Source of the DNA: Sacculina carcini
Taxonomy: Eukaryota; Arthropoda; Thecostraca; Sacculinidae
Direction: 5' to 3'
Length of the DNA: 64,000 nt
Assembly: GCA_916048095.2 (NCBI GenBank)
Contig: OU696572.1
Coordinates: 9,297,183 to 9,361,182 of the forward strand
A program made the position numbers and the translations under genes. The first letter of the stretch is position 1. Every line of letters starts with the position of its first letter. This document shows, one piece after another, positions 20,056 to 28,999 of this stretch. The notes beneath the pieces were generated by a model. The model was given only the letters and a program-made list of their open reading frames with translations, did no database searches and was not told the DNA's origin.

Positions 20056-20913
20056 GTGACCTTGACGGACCAACACCAGTTGCAGCAAAGGTTTGAGTCA
20101 GAAATGAGTGACAAAGCCAAAAGAGACAAAAAGAAAGGTGAGGAAGACAGATTTGATAATATGGTAGTTAAAATCAGGGAGATAGAGGAAGAATTGATGA
20201 ATATGAAAGAAAGCATCGAGGAAGTGAGAACCCAAAATTATCAACTGAAGAAAGAAAATGAACACAAAGATAGAGTAATTCAGGCTCTTCAGGAAAAAGT
20301 AAAGCAAATGGAAGAGAGGACTAAAAATGTCGAAGTGGTTGCTCAATCTGTAAAAGTAGATGTCGACAGAATTGAAAAACAAAGCTCAAACTTCAACATG
20401 AACAAAGAGGTTACTGAAATAATACGAAACAATCCTAAGCTGATCAAGCAAACAGTAGATGTGAACAAATCAGTCGTCTTCTTTGGAGTCGAAGAAGAAG
20501 ACATCAAGAACAGGATATACAAAGACAAATCAGAAGCGGCAAAAATCAAGGATGTTATGAAAACATTAACAGGAAACGAAATCGAAATCGAACACTGCAT
20601 TGAAGGATTTACCAGATTGGGCGCATACGAAAAAAACATAAACAGACCTCTGAAAGTGACCTATGTAAATTCAAACAAAGTGGAAGAAGTGATCAGAAGT
20701 GCAAAAACTCTCAAAGAGTCGGACAAATGGAAAAATGTGAATATTAGTAGATGTTTGAGCAAAGAAGATAGAGAAAAAATCAAAGAACTGCTGAATGTAG
20801 CAAAAGAAAAAAATCAGCAAAGAACAGAAGAGGAAGAAAATCTTTTTTTCTACAAAGTAGTGGGACTACAAGTAAAAAAGTGGTATCTGAAGAAAAAAGA
20901 GAACCCAACATAA
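20056..20913 (+). CDS. LINE ORF1 protein (RNA-binding, coiled coil)
   Basis: 285 residues. After a short leader, residues about 25-115 are a long charged coiled coil (EIEEELMNMKESIEEV and KVKQMEERTKNVEVV). From about residue 140 comes an alpha/beta region (KSVVFFGVEEEDIKNR, later RPLKVTYVNSNKVEEVI and SRCLSKEDREKIKELL) like the nucleic-acid-binding part of LINE ORF1 proteins. The second Met (20104, MSDKAKRDKKKG) is an equally good start. It would coat the LINE RNA. ORF2 follows directly. The frame is intact and its translation is the same in the duplicate at 45438. Confidence 0.75.
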   Translation: MTLTDQHQLQQRFESEMSDKAKRDKKKGEEDRFDNMVVKIREIEEELMNMKESIEEVRTQNYQLKKENEHKDRVIQALQEKVKQMEERTKNVEVVAQSVKVDVDRIEKQSSNFNMNKEVTEIIRNNPKLIKQTVDVNKSVVFFGVEEEDIKNRIYKDKSEAAKIKDVMKTLTGNEIEIEHCIEGFTRLGAYEKNINRPLKVTYVNSNKVEEVIRSAKTLKESDKWKNVNISRCLSKEDREKIKELLNVAKEKNQQRTEEEENLFFYKVVGLQVKKWYLKKKENPT

Positions 20914-22534
20914 AAATATACAGAAACAAAGGATTGAATATCATCTACTCAAACGTAGATGGTCTTGTATCAAAACTGAATGAGTTCAATGATTATATTG
21001 AAGAAAATAGACCAGACGTATATGTGTAACTGAAACAAAAATGTGTCAAAATTTGAACAATGAAGTACTACGTTGTACAGGCTACAACATATGGCGAAGA
21101 GACAGGCAAAGTAAGACTGGTGGAGGTGTAATGATCCTAACAGCAGATAAATTGCGAGTAAAAAAGTGTGATCTAGCAAATGAAAATGCAGAACTGATTG
21201 CGGTAGAAATCATGATGGACGTCAGAGTAACTGTGGCTGTGGTTTATATGCCACCAAAAACCAGTGCATGGAAATTGGATGAATACAAAAATTTAAGAGA
21301 AAATACAATCAAAAGTATAAGAGAGGCTCTGACAAAAACTGAAACAGGTGAAAAAGACTTGATTATTACTGGCGATTTGAATTGTAAAGTCAATTGGAAA
21401 AGTCCTTACATTGATGACACATCTGATCATCTGAAAAAAGATTTGATCGACCTCAACCAGGACTACTTTTTAACTCAACATGTGGAAGAAGACACAAGAC
21501 AAAGAGGAGCTGACCAGTCATCTCTCCTCGATGTTGTGTTCACCAAACGAGCAGATCAAGTAGAAAACTTGACCTATGAACCACCATTTGGCAAGAGTGA
21601 TCATGTTGTTATTTCATTCAGATATATTCTAAGCAAAGATATCATAATACCTGGAGAAGTCGCTACAAGCATACCACATTATGAGAAAGGTAATTATGAA
21701 AAGCTAAACAGGTTTTACTCAAGAAAGAATTGGGACCACGAGATGGATGACTCTGACGTAAACAATATATACAAAACGTTTTGTCGCATCTACAAAGAAG
21801 GAGTGGACAAATACATTCCTATCAGAAGAAAAAAGATGAGAAAGAAGCAGTGGTTCAGTGAGGAATGTATGAAAGCAAAAAAAGAAAGAGACCAGCAATG
21901 GAGGCGATATCGAACAAACAAGGATACAGAAAGTTATACAAGATATAAAATATGTCGAAATAGATATACGAGAATAAGAAGAGAAGCACAATCAAAATTC
22001 GAAGAAGACATTGTCAATAACATCAAAGACAAGCCGAAATTATTCTACCACTACATCAACAGCCGCATTAGAGTGAAAAAGAAAATACAACATATATACG
22101 AAAACGGTACGGCATACACAGATGAAAAAGATATATGCGAAATATTCAACAAACAATTTCACTCGGTCTTTTCAGAGAACGACACATGGATTTCTCCTGA
22201 GGAAAGCATAGAGAGTACGCCAAAAATGCAGGACATCAAAATATCATGCAGTCAAATAGAAAACGAACTGCTATTTTTGGATAAATATAAATCATGTGGT
22301 CCAGACGACATTTCCAGTTTTGTATTGAAGAGTTGTGCGAAAACGCTGAGCAGACCTCTAGAAATCATTATGAACGCCTCGTTGAGACAGGGCAAATTAC
22401 CAGACATATGGAAACAGGCCAATATTACCCCATTGTTCAAAAAAGGGAAAGCTGAGAATGCTGCAAATTATAGGCCAATATCACTAACGAGTGTCGTTTG
22501 CAAAATTATAGAAAAAATTATTAGAAAAGAATGA
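20914..22534 (+). pseudogene. LINE ORF2, APE endonuclease and start of RT
   Basis: An APE-type endonuclease runs from IYSNVDGLVSKLNEF (Asn) through VTETKM (Glu), LIITGDLNCKVNW (Asp/Asn) and SSLLDVVFTKR (Asp) to FGKSDHVVISF (His), so the catalytic set is visible. A one-base shift near 21027 separates the first strand from the rest. A linker rich in Lys/Arg and the first RT segments (ANYRPISLTSVVCKIIEKII) follow. TGA at 22532-22534 interrupts the frame, which continues unchanged in the next entry. The endonuclease would nick target DNA for target-primed reverse transcription. Confidence 0.85.
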
Positions 22535-23761
22535 ACCAGATTTCTCGAAACTAATAGAATCCTGTCAGATCAACAATTTGGATTCAGGTCTCAAAAATCA
22601 ACTACTGCGAATATCATCAGTTTCTATAGTAGAATTATTGAAAATATACAAGAGAGAGAGCAATGGACCGATGCAGTTTACATTGATTTTGAGAAGGCCT
22701 TCGATAAGGTCCCTCATGATAAGCTGATCTATAAACTAGTGAAATACGGACAAATTGGCAAACAACTGGAAAAATGGATGACGGATTTTCTGAAAAACAG
22801 GCAAATGAGAACATGTCTGAGAGGGCACAAATCTTCGTGGAGAAACGTGAAAAGTGGTGTACCTCAGGGCACAGTCTTGGCGCCGATCATGTTCATCTTA
22901 TACATAAATGATATTCAGGATGTCGTGCCGCCAGACATATACATGAACATGTTCGCCGACGATGTCAAACTACAAAAAAATATTCGCAGCCTAGAAGATA
23001 GTGTAGACTTACAGACATGTATAGAAAATTTGGAACTGTGGAGTGATCACTGGCAAATGTCATTTAATACAAACAAATGTCGAATTGTACGATTTGGGAC
23101 TAGTAAATTCAGACCAAACTATTCTTACATCATGAATAATATACCATTACATGATTCGCAAAAAGAAAAAGACCTTGGAGTAATAATGAATCACAAGCTG
23201 TCTCCTGAAAACCATATATCCGAAATAGTCAAAAAGACAAATTGCAAAATTGCACATATTAAGACAGCTTTCACATATATCAACGCCGAAATGTTAAGAA
23301 AGTTAATAATAGCTATCATTAGACCATCTCTAGAATACGCTGTCACAATATGGAGTCCGCATTTACAGAAGCACAAGGAAAAACTAGAGAAAGTACAAAG
23401 ATCAGCTACAAAAATATCACACGAGACCAGACATTTAGGCTACAATGAAAGACTGAGAAAATTGAACCTTTCTACACTAGAAGAAAGAAGAGTCAGAGGA
23501 GATGTGATAGCTATATATAGATATATGACAAGCAAAGAAAATATTCAAAATACCAGTCTGTTCCAGCCGACCAGTTCCACACGTTTACATGCTCTAAGTC
23601 TTCAAAAAAGTAGAGCCAAAAAAGATATAAAGAAGTACAGTTTCCCTCAACGTAGTATAGATTTTTGGAATAGAATACCGCAAAATATAATAGGACAGCC
23701 AACAACAAGTAAATTCAAAGAAAATTATTATCTCTGGAAGGCAGGAGACACGAGTTTCTGA
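22535..23761 (+). pseudogene. LINE ORF2, reverse transcriptase and C-terminal domain
   Basis: Same frame as the endonuclease part after one TGA. Motifs in order: DQQFGFRSQKSTTAN, YIDFEKAFDKVPHDKL (A), SGVPQGTVLAPIMFILYIND (B), MFADDVKLQ (C, FADD), NKCRIVRFG (D) and KEKDLGVIMN. The C-terminal region has YAVTIWSPHLQKHKEKLEKV and a tail with RSIDFWNRIPQNI, typical of CR1/Jockey-group LINEs. Only one stop and one frameshift separate this LINE from an open ORF2, so it is young. The residue order suggests an otherwise competent RT. Confidence 0.88.
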
Positions 23762-23840
23762 CTCATTCCTGCGCGAACAACTCGGTAAGAACAACTCGGT
23801 AAGAACACACACATGCACACATGCACACACGCACACACAC
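23762..23840 (+). repeat. LINE 3' tail
   Basis: Two copies of AACAACTCGGTAAG follow the ORF2 stop closely, then a CA-rich microsatellite. A related motif, AACTCGGTGAGTAC twice, ends the other LINE piece at about 28442-28470, so the tail repeat is shared between two LINE families. Confidence 0.7.
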
Positions 23841-23955
23841 ATGCACATAACGAAAACCTTCAACTACAACAATATGACAACATAATATATCAAAACCACA
23901 TCCCCCCTTGATCTCAAGATCACTCGAGTAGAAGAGTACACCACTTTGTGACATA

Positions 23956-24009
23956 TGACGTCACACTTCCCCCTTGTCCCCCCTATGACGTCACCCCACC
24001 CTGACGTCA
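23956..24009. promoter_or_regulatory. three perfect CRE palindromes
   Basis: TGACGTCA occurs at 23956-23963, 23986-23993 and 24002-24009. This 8-bp palindrome is the CREB/ATF site. Three in 54 bp is far above chance. It lies between the LINE tail and the Polinton fragment; its function is inferred. Confidence 0.5.
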
Positions 24010-24012
24010 CTC

Positions 24013-24178
24013 TTAACCTAACTTAACCTAACTTTTTTCTCTTTTTTATTTTTATTTTTATCTATTTCTTATTTTTTTTCTTATTTTTTTTTTCTTTCTC
24101 TTATATACCTAACCTAACTTTTTTGTGTATTCTATACCTAACCTAACCCGACCCAACCCGACCCAGCCTAACCTAACT
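24013..24178. repeat. degenerate TTAGG-like repeat
   Basis: TTAACCTAACTTAACCTAAC and several CCTAACCTAAC blocks surround a T-rich tract. The complement TTAGG is the common arthropod telomere unit. The array is short and impure, so interstitial. Confidence 0.45.
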
Positions 24179-24199
24179 TTATGTATTTTAAATATACAT

Positions 24200-24262
24200 A
24201 CCTGACGGGTTTCGAACCGGGGTCCTCGCAGAGTTCGACCACAGCAGCGTTTTACGGGGAAT
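24200..24262 (-). other. tRNA-like sequence with pol III B box
   Basis: On the minus strand GGTTCGAAACC (24208-24218) matches the B-box consensus. It is preceded by sequence like an anticodon arm and followed by CCGTCAGG. A proper acceptor stem and A box are not seen, so a tRNA-derived SINE or decayed tRNA is likelier than a tRNA gene. Confidence 0.35.
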
Positions 24263-24624
24263 GTTTAATAGGGCTGAATATTTTTTTGTCTTCAAAAGCT
24301 ATTTTACGTCACATTTGTATTTAATAATTATTTCGCGTCACATTTGTTTGCGTCACGATATATTGGGATCGCCAAGTCGATGTTTGGCAGAGGCATGAAT
24401 ATAATAATTTTCAATCATACTTGAAATATATATAAAAAACGGTTTGAATAAATCGGTCGCAAAGACAATGTTCCAATATGACGATGAATCACTCGCCACG
24501 TTTATATTAAGTGTCTGGTTTATGTCAAATACTGCCGTAAGGTAATCGGATTAAAATACCAGATGAATTCATTGGCGTCAAGCCAAGGATGAATATTTTG
24601 AATATGTTTACCTGATACACAGGT

Positions 24625-24792
24625 ATGGAATTAAAACATTTGCCGGTAACAAAGACCAAATTTACACGCAATTTATGTAAATTTAGTCAATCAGTCTCTC
24701 GACGACCAACGAAACGAAAAGGTGTTGGTCAACGACGTCAACAGGAACGCGACATCTTTGACAATGTAAAACGTAGACGAATGCGCTTGTGA
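24625..24792 (+). CDS. small basic protein ahead of Polinton capsid gene
   Basis: 55 residues, 18 of them Lys or Arg (RRPTKRKGVGQRRQQ in the middle, KRRRMRL at the end). It overlaps the start of the capsid frame by 29 bases. A small Arg-rich ORF in this position recalls DNA-condensing core proteins of adenovirus-like viruses, but that is inference. In copy 2 (50007-50174) one base differs (Val to Ala). It could also be the remnant of a longer upstream gene. Confidence 0.4.
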   Translation: MELKHLPVTKTKFTRNLCKFSQSVSRRPTKRKGVGQRRQQERDIFDNVKRRRMRL

Positions 24793-26050
24793 AATAACCG
24801 AGGTATTCTCTCGACCAGTGTTTGAAACCAGTGTGAAATCGTCCAAGACCCATGTATATTACCCGGTGAGTCGACTAAGCAGCGAAGGTCCGTTTGAATT
24901 TCACTTACCTGCGCTCGGTAAATCGTCTACGCGTCCATCAAAAACCAAGCTCTATGGCAAAGTACGTGTTGTCAATCGTGACTGTAGCGAACTAATGGAC
25001 GACGCCAGCGTGAGCGTTGTCAACCTGCTACCACATGCTCTCTTCAAACAGATTGACTATCAAATTGGTGATACTATTGTATCGGATTCCAGCGCGCTCT
25101 ATGGCTATCGTGCCTATCTTGAGACGTTGTTGTCGTATAACCAGAACGCTAAAAACGGTCATTTACGGTCGGGTTTTTGGCGTAAAGATACTGCTGGACA
25201 CTTGAATGATGTTAAACTTTTGAACATTGGTTTTAACGAACGCAAACAATGGGTGGCTGGAAGCAAAGTTTTTTATTTTTGTATACCGCTACAGCTGGAT
25301 ACCAACCATCAATGTCGTATATTGCCCGGTACAGTTTCGGAGAAACTCAAACTGATTCGAAACTCTGATCAGTTTGCTCTACTCGGTGCCGTGGGAGCAT
25401 ATACAAGATTGAAATTGTCGACCTGTGTGTGCATGACGAGAAAATAACGCTTTCCGACTCGATGTGGGTGAATTTTCACAAACAGTTCACGAAGACACCA
25501 GCCCGTTATCCTATTCCACGAGTTCTACTGAAAATATATACTCTCCCCAAAGGAAACATGAGTGGAACGCTGAATAATATTTTCAACTCACAAGTGCCGC
25601 GACAAATTCTGCTGGGACTCGTAAGCACTGAAGCGTATCATGGATCGCTACAGAAAAACCCATTGAATTTTCACCAATACCATCTAAACAGTCTTCAGTT
25701 CTATATAAATGGCGAGCCGTACCCCACGCACCCCTATCGCCCCGATTTCACAAAGGGTCTATATATGAGATTGTATCTGTCACTGTTTGACGGCACCGGC
25801 CTCGATACGGAAAACCAGGGCCTGGATATCACACATGATGATTATGCGTCCGGCTAAACTCTGTTTATTGTAGATTTAACTCCGGATAAGTGTGGTGGTG
25901 ATCATTTGCATCCGCGTGAACAATGTGAGGTGTGAGCTGGCATTCTCCTACGCTCTACCCGAGACAATTAACGTTCTAATCTACGCCACGTTTGAAAACG
26001 AAATCACAATTGACAGCGCCGGACGTGTCAGCATAGATTTTCAACTATGA
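24764..26050 (+). pseudogene. Polinton/Maverick double jelly-roll major capsid protein, broken
   Basis: The family is recognised by the order YYPVSRLSSEGPFEFHLPAL, VVNLLPHALFKQIDYQIGD, YGYRAYLETLLSYNQNAKNG, DTAGHLNDV, then ARYPIPRVLLKIYTLPKGN and LYLSLFDGTGLDTENQGL. Breaks seen are a TAA directly after the first ATG (24767), a frameshift near 25430, a TAA at 25855 and a frameshift near 25915. The stop TGA (26048-26050) overlaps the protease ATG (26047) as ATGA, a compact viral arrangement. It once formed the virion shell; it cannot make a full protein now. Confidence 0.85.
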
Positions 26051-26493
26051 ACGCTCTTGCATTGGAACGGCTGCTCGACACAGTCGCCACATTTCGGGGG
26101 GTTTGGGCGTGCGACCGGCTAAAACATTTCACATTTGCTCGCGGTGTGAGCACATCAATTATTGTGAATATACAGCCGCTCTGGCAATCGGGTCTGCATT
26201 GGGTCGTGTTTGCCTGGGACGGTGAAAATCTCCAATATTTCGACTCGTCTGGCAACTCACCCATCTGGCATCACTCGTTTGTAAATTTTATAAACAAACA
26301 TGTCAATTACAGTCGATGCATGTTGAACACGTGCGTCATTCAGGCGCCGTACTCGGACGTGTGTGGACAGTACTGTGCTCTATTTGTTGCATTGTTTGAC
26401 GCCGGCTGGGATCTGCACGATTTTGTGTCGTGCCTATCCACCGATCCTGCTATCAACAATCAGCTTTTAGCGCTGATATGGTCATACTTGTAG
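26047..26493 (+). CDS. Polinton adenain-like cysteine protease (PRO)
   Basis: 148 residues without interruption. The catalytic set of adenovirus-type maturation proteases is visible: His51 in SGLHWVVFAW, Asp66 in LQYFDSSGNS, Gln99 in CVIQAPYSD and Cys106 in DVCGQYCALF. In the family this enzyme cleaves capsid precursors inside the particle. It sits directly downstream of the capsid gene, as in other Polintons and adintovirus-like elements. It is the only intact viral gene here; in copy 2 it is frameshifted. Confidence 0.85.
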   Translation: MNALALERLLDTVATFRGVWACDRLKHFTFARGVSTSIIVNIQPLWQSGLHWVVFAWDGENLQYFDSSGNSPIWHHSFVNFINKHVNYSRCMLNTCVIQAPYSDVCGQYCALFVALFDAGWDLHDFVSCLSTDPAINNQLLALIWSYL

Positions 26494-27001
26494 ACTGCGA
26501 CGGTTTCCAGCACAAGGATTCGCTTTTGTTGTCAAGGAATTGGCTGTGCATGACCTGTGTTCGGGGTACTTTTGGCACACCATATTACCGCGTCCACAGT
26601 TGAAACTCAACGCTGAGCGACGCAACCATTTTCTATTTTTGACGGCGACTCTGCACGGCTCGGAATATAATTACAATCCTTAAAACACGCATAAGTATGA
26701 AGAAAGGCTACGCGACGCAAGTTCCCTCATACAACGTCTAGCACCCGACCACATCTACGCCAAAGGACTAGACAAGGCTCGTCGACTTTCGCATCTACTT
26801 GAACTACACATTGAAAATCTCGAAGACATCCTACCCGACTATTTATCAATGAACGCACGCGACATACATGTACTACCCAACATCACACCGTGTCCATATA
26901 ATCATGTCATTCCTACAAACTGCTGTATTATACGTTGTCAACATTTCGCTAAATTGATGTATGCAATGAATCTGTGTACACCGCGCATGCTACCATTTTA
27001 A
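26478..27001 (+). pseudogene. Polinton-associated protein of unknown function, broken
   Basis: The frame starts inside the end of the protease gene (ATG 26478) with MVILVDCDGFQHK. After a frameshift it reads FVVKELAVHDLCSGYFWHT, then has a TAA near 26682, and ends with IYAKGLDKARRLSHLL and a His/Cys-bearing tail. Proteins of this pattern (D-x-x-GF near the start, KEL/I, then YxKGxxK) are common beside Polinton genes in invertebrates, from memory of the family. Its role is not known to me. Confidence 0.55.
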
Positions 27002-27134
27002 TAAATTGAACGATTACAAAGTGATTTTTTCCCGCGCAATAATAAAACCCTTGCGACACATCACGAAATGTATTGGTATACCGTACACATATAATAATTC
27101 AACAAATTTTGTTCCGTTTACTTTGTGGTTCACC

Positions 27135-27692
27135 TTAAACCTCCTTGTGCACAATCATCTTCATTTTGTCGGCTTTAAATTCACGATAAACCTTGGTTTC
27201 GGTCAAGTACTGTTTTCTCGAGTCATAGTAGCTCATAACAATGGTCTTCATCCACTCCATTGTGTTGCGGGTCTCATCGAGCGGCCGGTAAATCTGAGTC
27301 TCGTCATTTCGCACCAACGCCACCGACAACACTTTGAATGATAAAGCAGCTGCAACGGCTCCAAGAACAGCACCTCTCATTGGCCGACTCATAAGTGTAT
27401 CGATCACAATCTGTAGTGCACGCTCCTCGTTGGTGAATATTCTGACCACGCCGCGACGAAGTTTCCAAAAGGGGTCAAAATATCGCTCCAGTTGCATAAT
27501 ATTAGTAAGCTGTTTTTGTAAGTGTTCGAAATCCGTCTGACTGTATTTTTCCAGTCGTTCGAAAATAATCCAAATCCTCTGCTCCAGCGGGTGTCCACAG
27601 ATGAACTGTGTGTCGGCAACAAACTTGACCGCATGATGTTCTAATGGTAGGATCCGCTTGGTCGTATCAACGTTTGTATTCACCTGCCTCAT
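27135..27692 (-). CDS. hypothetical Polinton-linked protein with membrane segment
   Basis: 185 residues, opposite in direction to capsid and protease. Mostly helical-looking and charged, with one hydrophobic stretch near residues 130-150 (GAVLGAVAAALSFKVLSVAL) that could span a membrane. I do not recognise the family. Tight packing next to the capsid/protease block argues that it is a viral gene, possibly a minor virion protein. Copy 2 (52517-53073) has a one-base shift near 52910. Confidence 0.45.
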   Translation of the reverse strand: MRQVNTNVDTTKRILPLEHHAVKFVADTQFICGHPLEQRIWIIFERLEKYSQTDFEHLQKQLTNIMQLERYFDPFWKLRRGVVRIFTNEERALQIVIDTLMSRPMRGAVLGAVAAALSFKVLSVALVRNDETQIYRPLDETRNTMEWMKTIVMSYYDSRKQYLTETKVYREFKADKMKMIVHKEV

Positions 27693-27874
27693 GTTAACAA
27701 TTTCGAAATAAAAAACTACACAACCTCACCCGCGAACGTCTCTAGCTCAATTGCGTATCACGGCTGAGATTAATTGCACTACTTTTCGACGCATGCGTCA
27801 TAATCATCGCCATCACTCCGTGTTTGATAATTTCGTTCTTACAGTCATTGTTTATCTTTCTTTGTATAAACACC

Positions 27875-28018
27875 ATGAGCTGTGTTTCTCCTGCTACACT
27901 AGTGCCTAATTATAACTATCGCTATGTTGGTGGTACTTCGTCAGATAGCAAACACGTCATCAACGAATCGTACAAGGAGTACACAACGTTTGACGTGTGT
28001 CTTTCGGACGCTCTATAA
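27875..28018 (+). pseudogene. 5' piece of a Polinton-linked gene cut by a LINE
   Basis: The frame begins MSCVSPATLVPNYNYRYVGG and is read for 47 codons to a point where LINE sequence starts (about 28013-28020). Direction is plus. The family is unknown. Its truncation marks the right end of the Polinton fragment. Confidence 0.4.
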
Positions 28019-28475
28019 GAAAAAGGAAATAGCAAAATTAGAAAAAGTTCAACGAATTGCCACAAAATTAATTCCGGAGTTGGAGAAATTGCCTTATAAT
28101 GAGAGATTAAAAAAATTAGGTCTGATTACATTAGAAAAGAGGAGAGAACGAGGAGATTTAATAGCAGTTTATAAGTATATGAAGGGAATAGATGAAATGG
28201 ACAATTCAATGAAAGAATATATACAATCGGGAGGGAGAAGGGGACATAGTAAAAAACTTAGAAAAAACAGATGTAGCAAGGATATAAAAAAATATAGTTT
28301 TCCCTTTCGATGTATAGATAAGTGGAACAGATTGAAGGAAGAAATAGTAGAAAGTAAAACGATAAGTTCATTCAAGGCCAAGCTAGATGAATATGGTTAC
28401 TGAGACGGGACAGTCTGAGCCTTGCTCATCTCCCGTAACACCAACTCGGTGAGTACAACTCGGTGAGTACACACA
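28016..28475 (+). mobile_element. 5'-truncated LINE (ORF2 C-terminal end and tail)
   Basis: Codes for the last roughly 125 residues of a LINE ORF2 (AKLEKVQRIATKLIPELEKL, YNERLKKLGLITLEKRRERG, YSFPFRCIDKWNRL), related to but different from the LINE at 20-23.8 kb. It stops at 28401-28403 and ends in the tail repeat AACTCGGTGAGTAC. Inserted into the Polinton fragment. Confidence 0.82.
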
Positions 28476-28678
28476 AACACGCATGCAGGCAACGTTGTGT
28501 TGGGTGTTTGCTTATATTTTGTCCACATTGTTATTATATTTGTGTCGTAGATTTGTGTCGAGGCTCGGGCGGTTTGACAGCCATCATGCATAAGTGTTCA
28601 AAGTTGGCTCAGTTGGCCCATTGCAGGGGAATCTCAGACAATGCATGCCTAGTCAATTACAGCACACATACCTCAATG

Positions 28679-28712
28679 AAAAGTATATTGCACATAACTG
28701 CAATATACTTTT
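28679..28712. repeat. perfect 14-bp hairpin
   Basis: AAAAGTATATTGCA (28679-28692) and its reverse complement (28699-28712) flank a 6-base loop. It lies at the junction where the truncated LTR element C begins; ACTTTTACCTTC is duplicated beside it. Confidence 0.7.
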
Positions 28713-28724
28713 ACCTTCAGTGTA

Positions 28725-28996
28725 CTTTTACCTTCGGCAACGGCGCAACGTGTCCGTGGACATTTCTGGTCGCTGACGTAAATATGCCTATTATCGGCGC
28801 GGATTTTCTGCGAGCACACAGATTGGTCGTGGACATCAACCAGCAACGGCTACTACGAGATGGCGTCGTCCTGAATACGGGCTCGATTCTACAGCTGACA
28901 GCACCCGGCATTCAGGTGATTGCAATGCCGCGCACCGCCTACCAACGCGTCCTGGACGAGTTTACGGACCTGACAGCTCCTCCCACTGCGCCGTGA
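28725..28996 (+). pseudogene. retropepsin C-terminal part (element C)
   Basis: Reads TFGNGATCPWTFLVADVNMP and IIGADFLRAHRLVVD, the second half of a gypsy protease. The D-T/S-G catalytic half and all of gag are missing. TGA at 28994-28996 interrupts the frame, which then continues in register into RT, so the stop may be a CGA-to-TGA change. Confidence 0.75.
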
Positions 28997-28999
28997 CAG

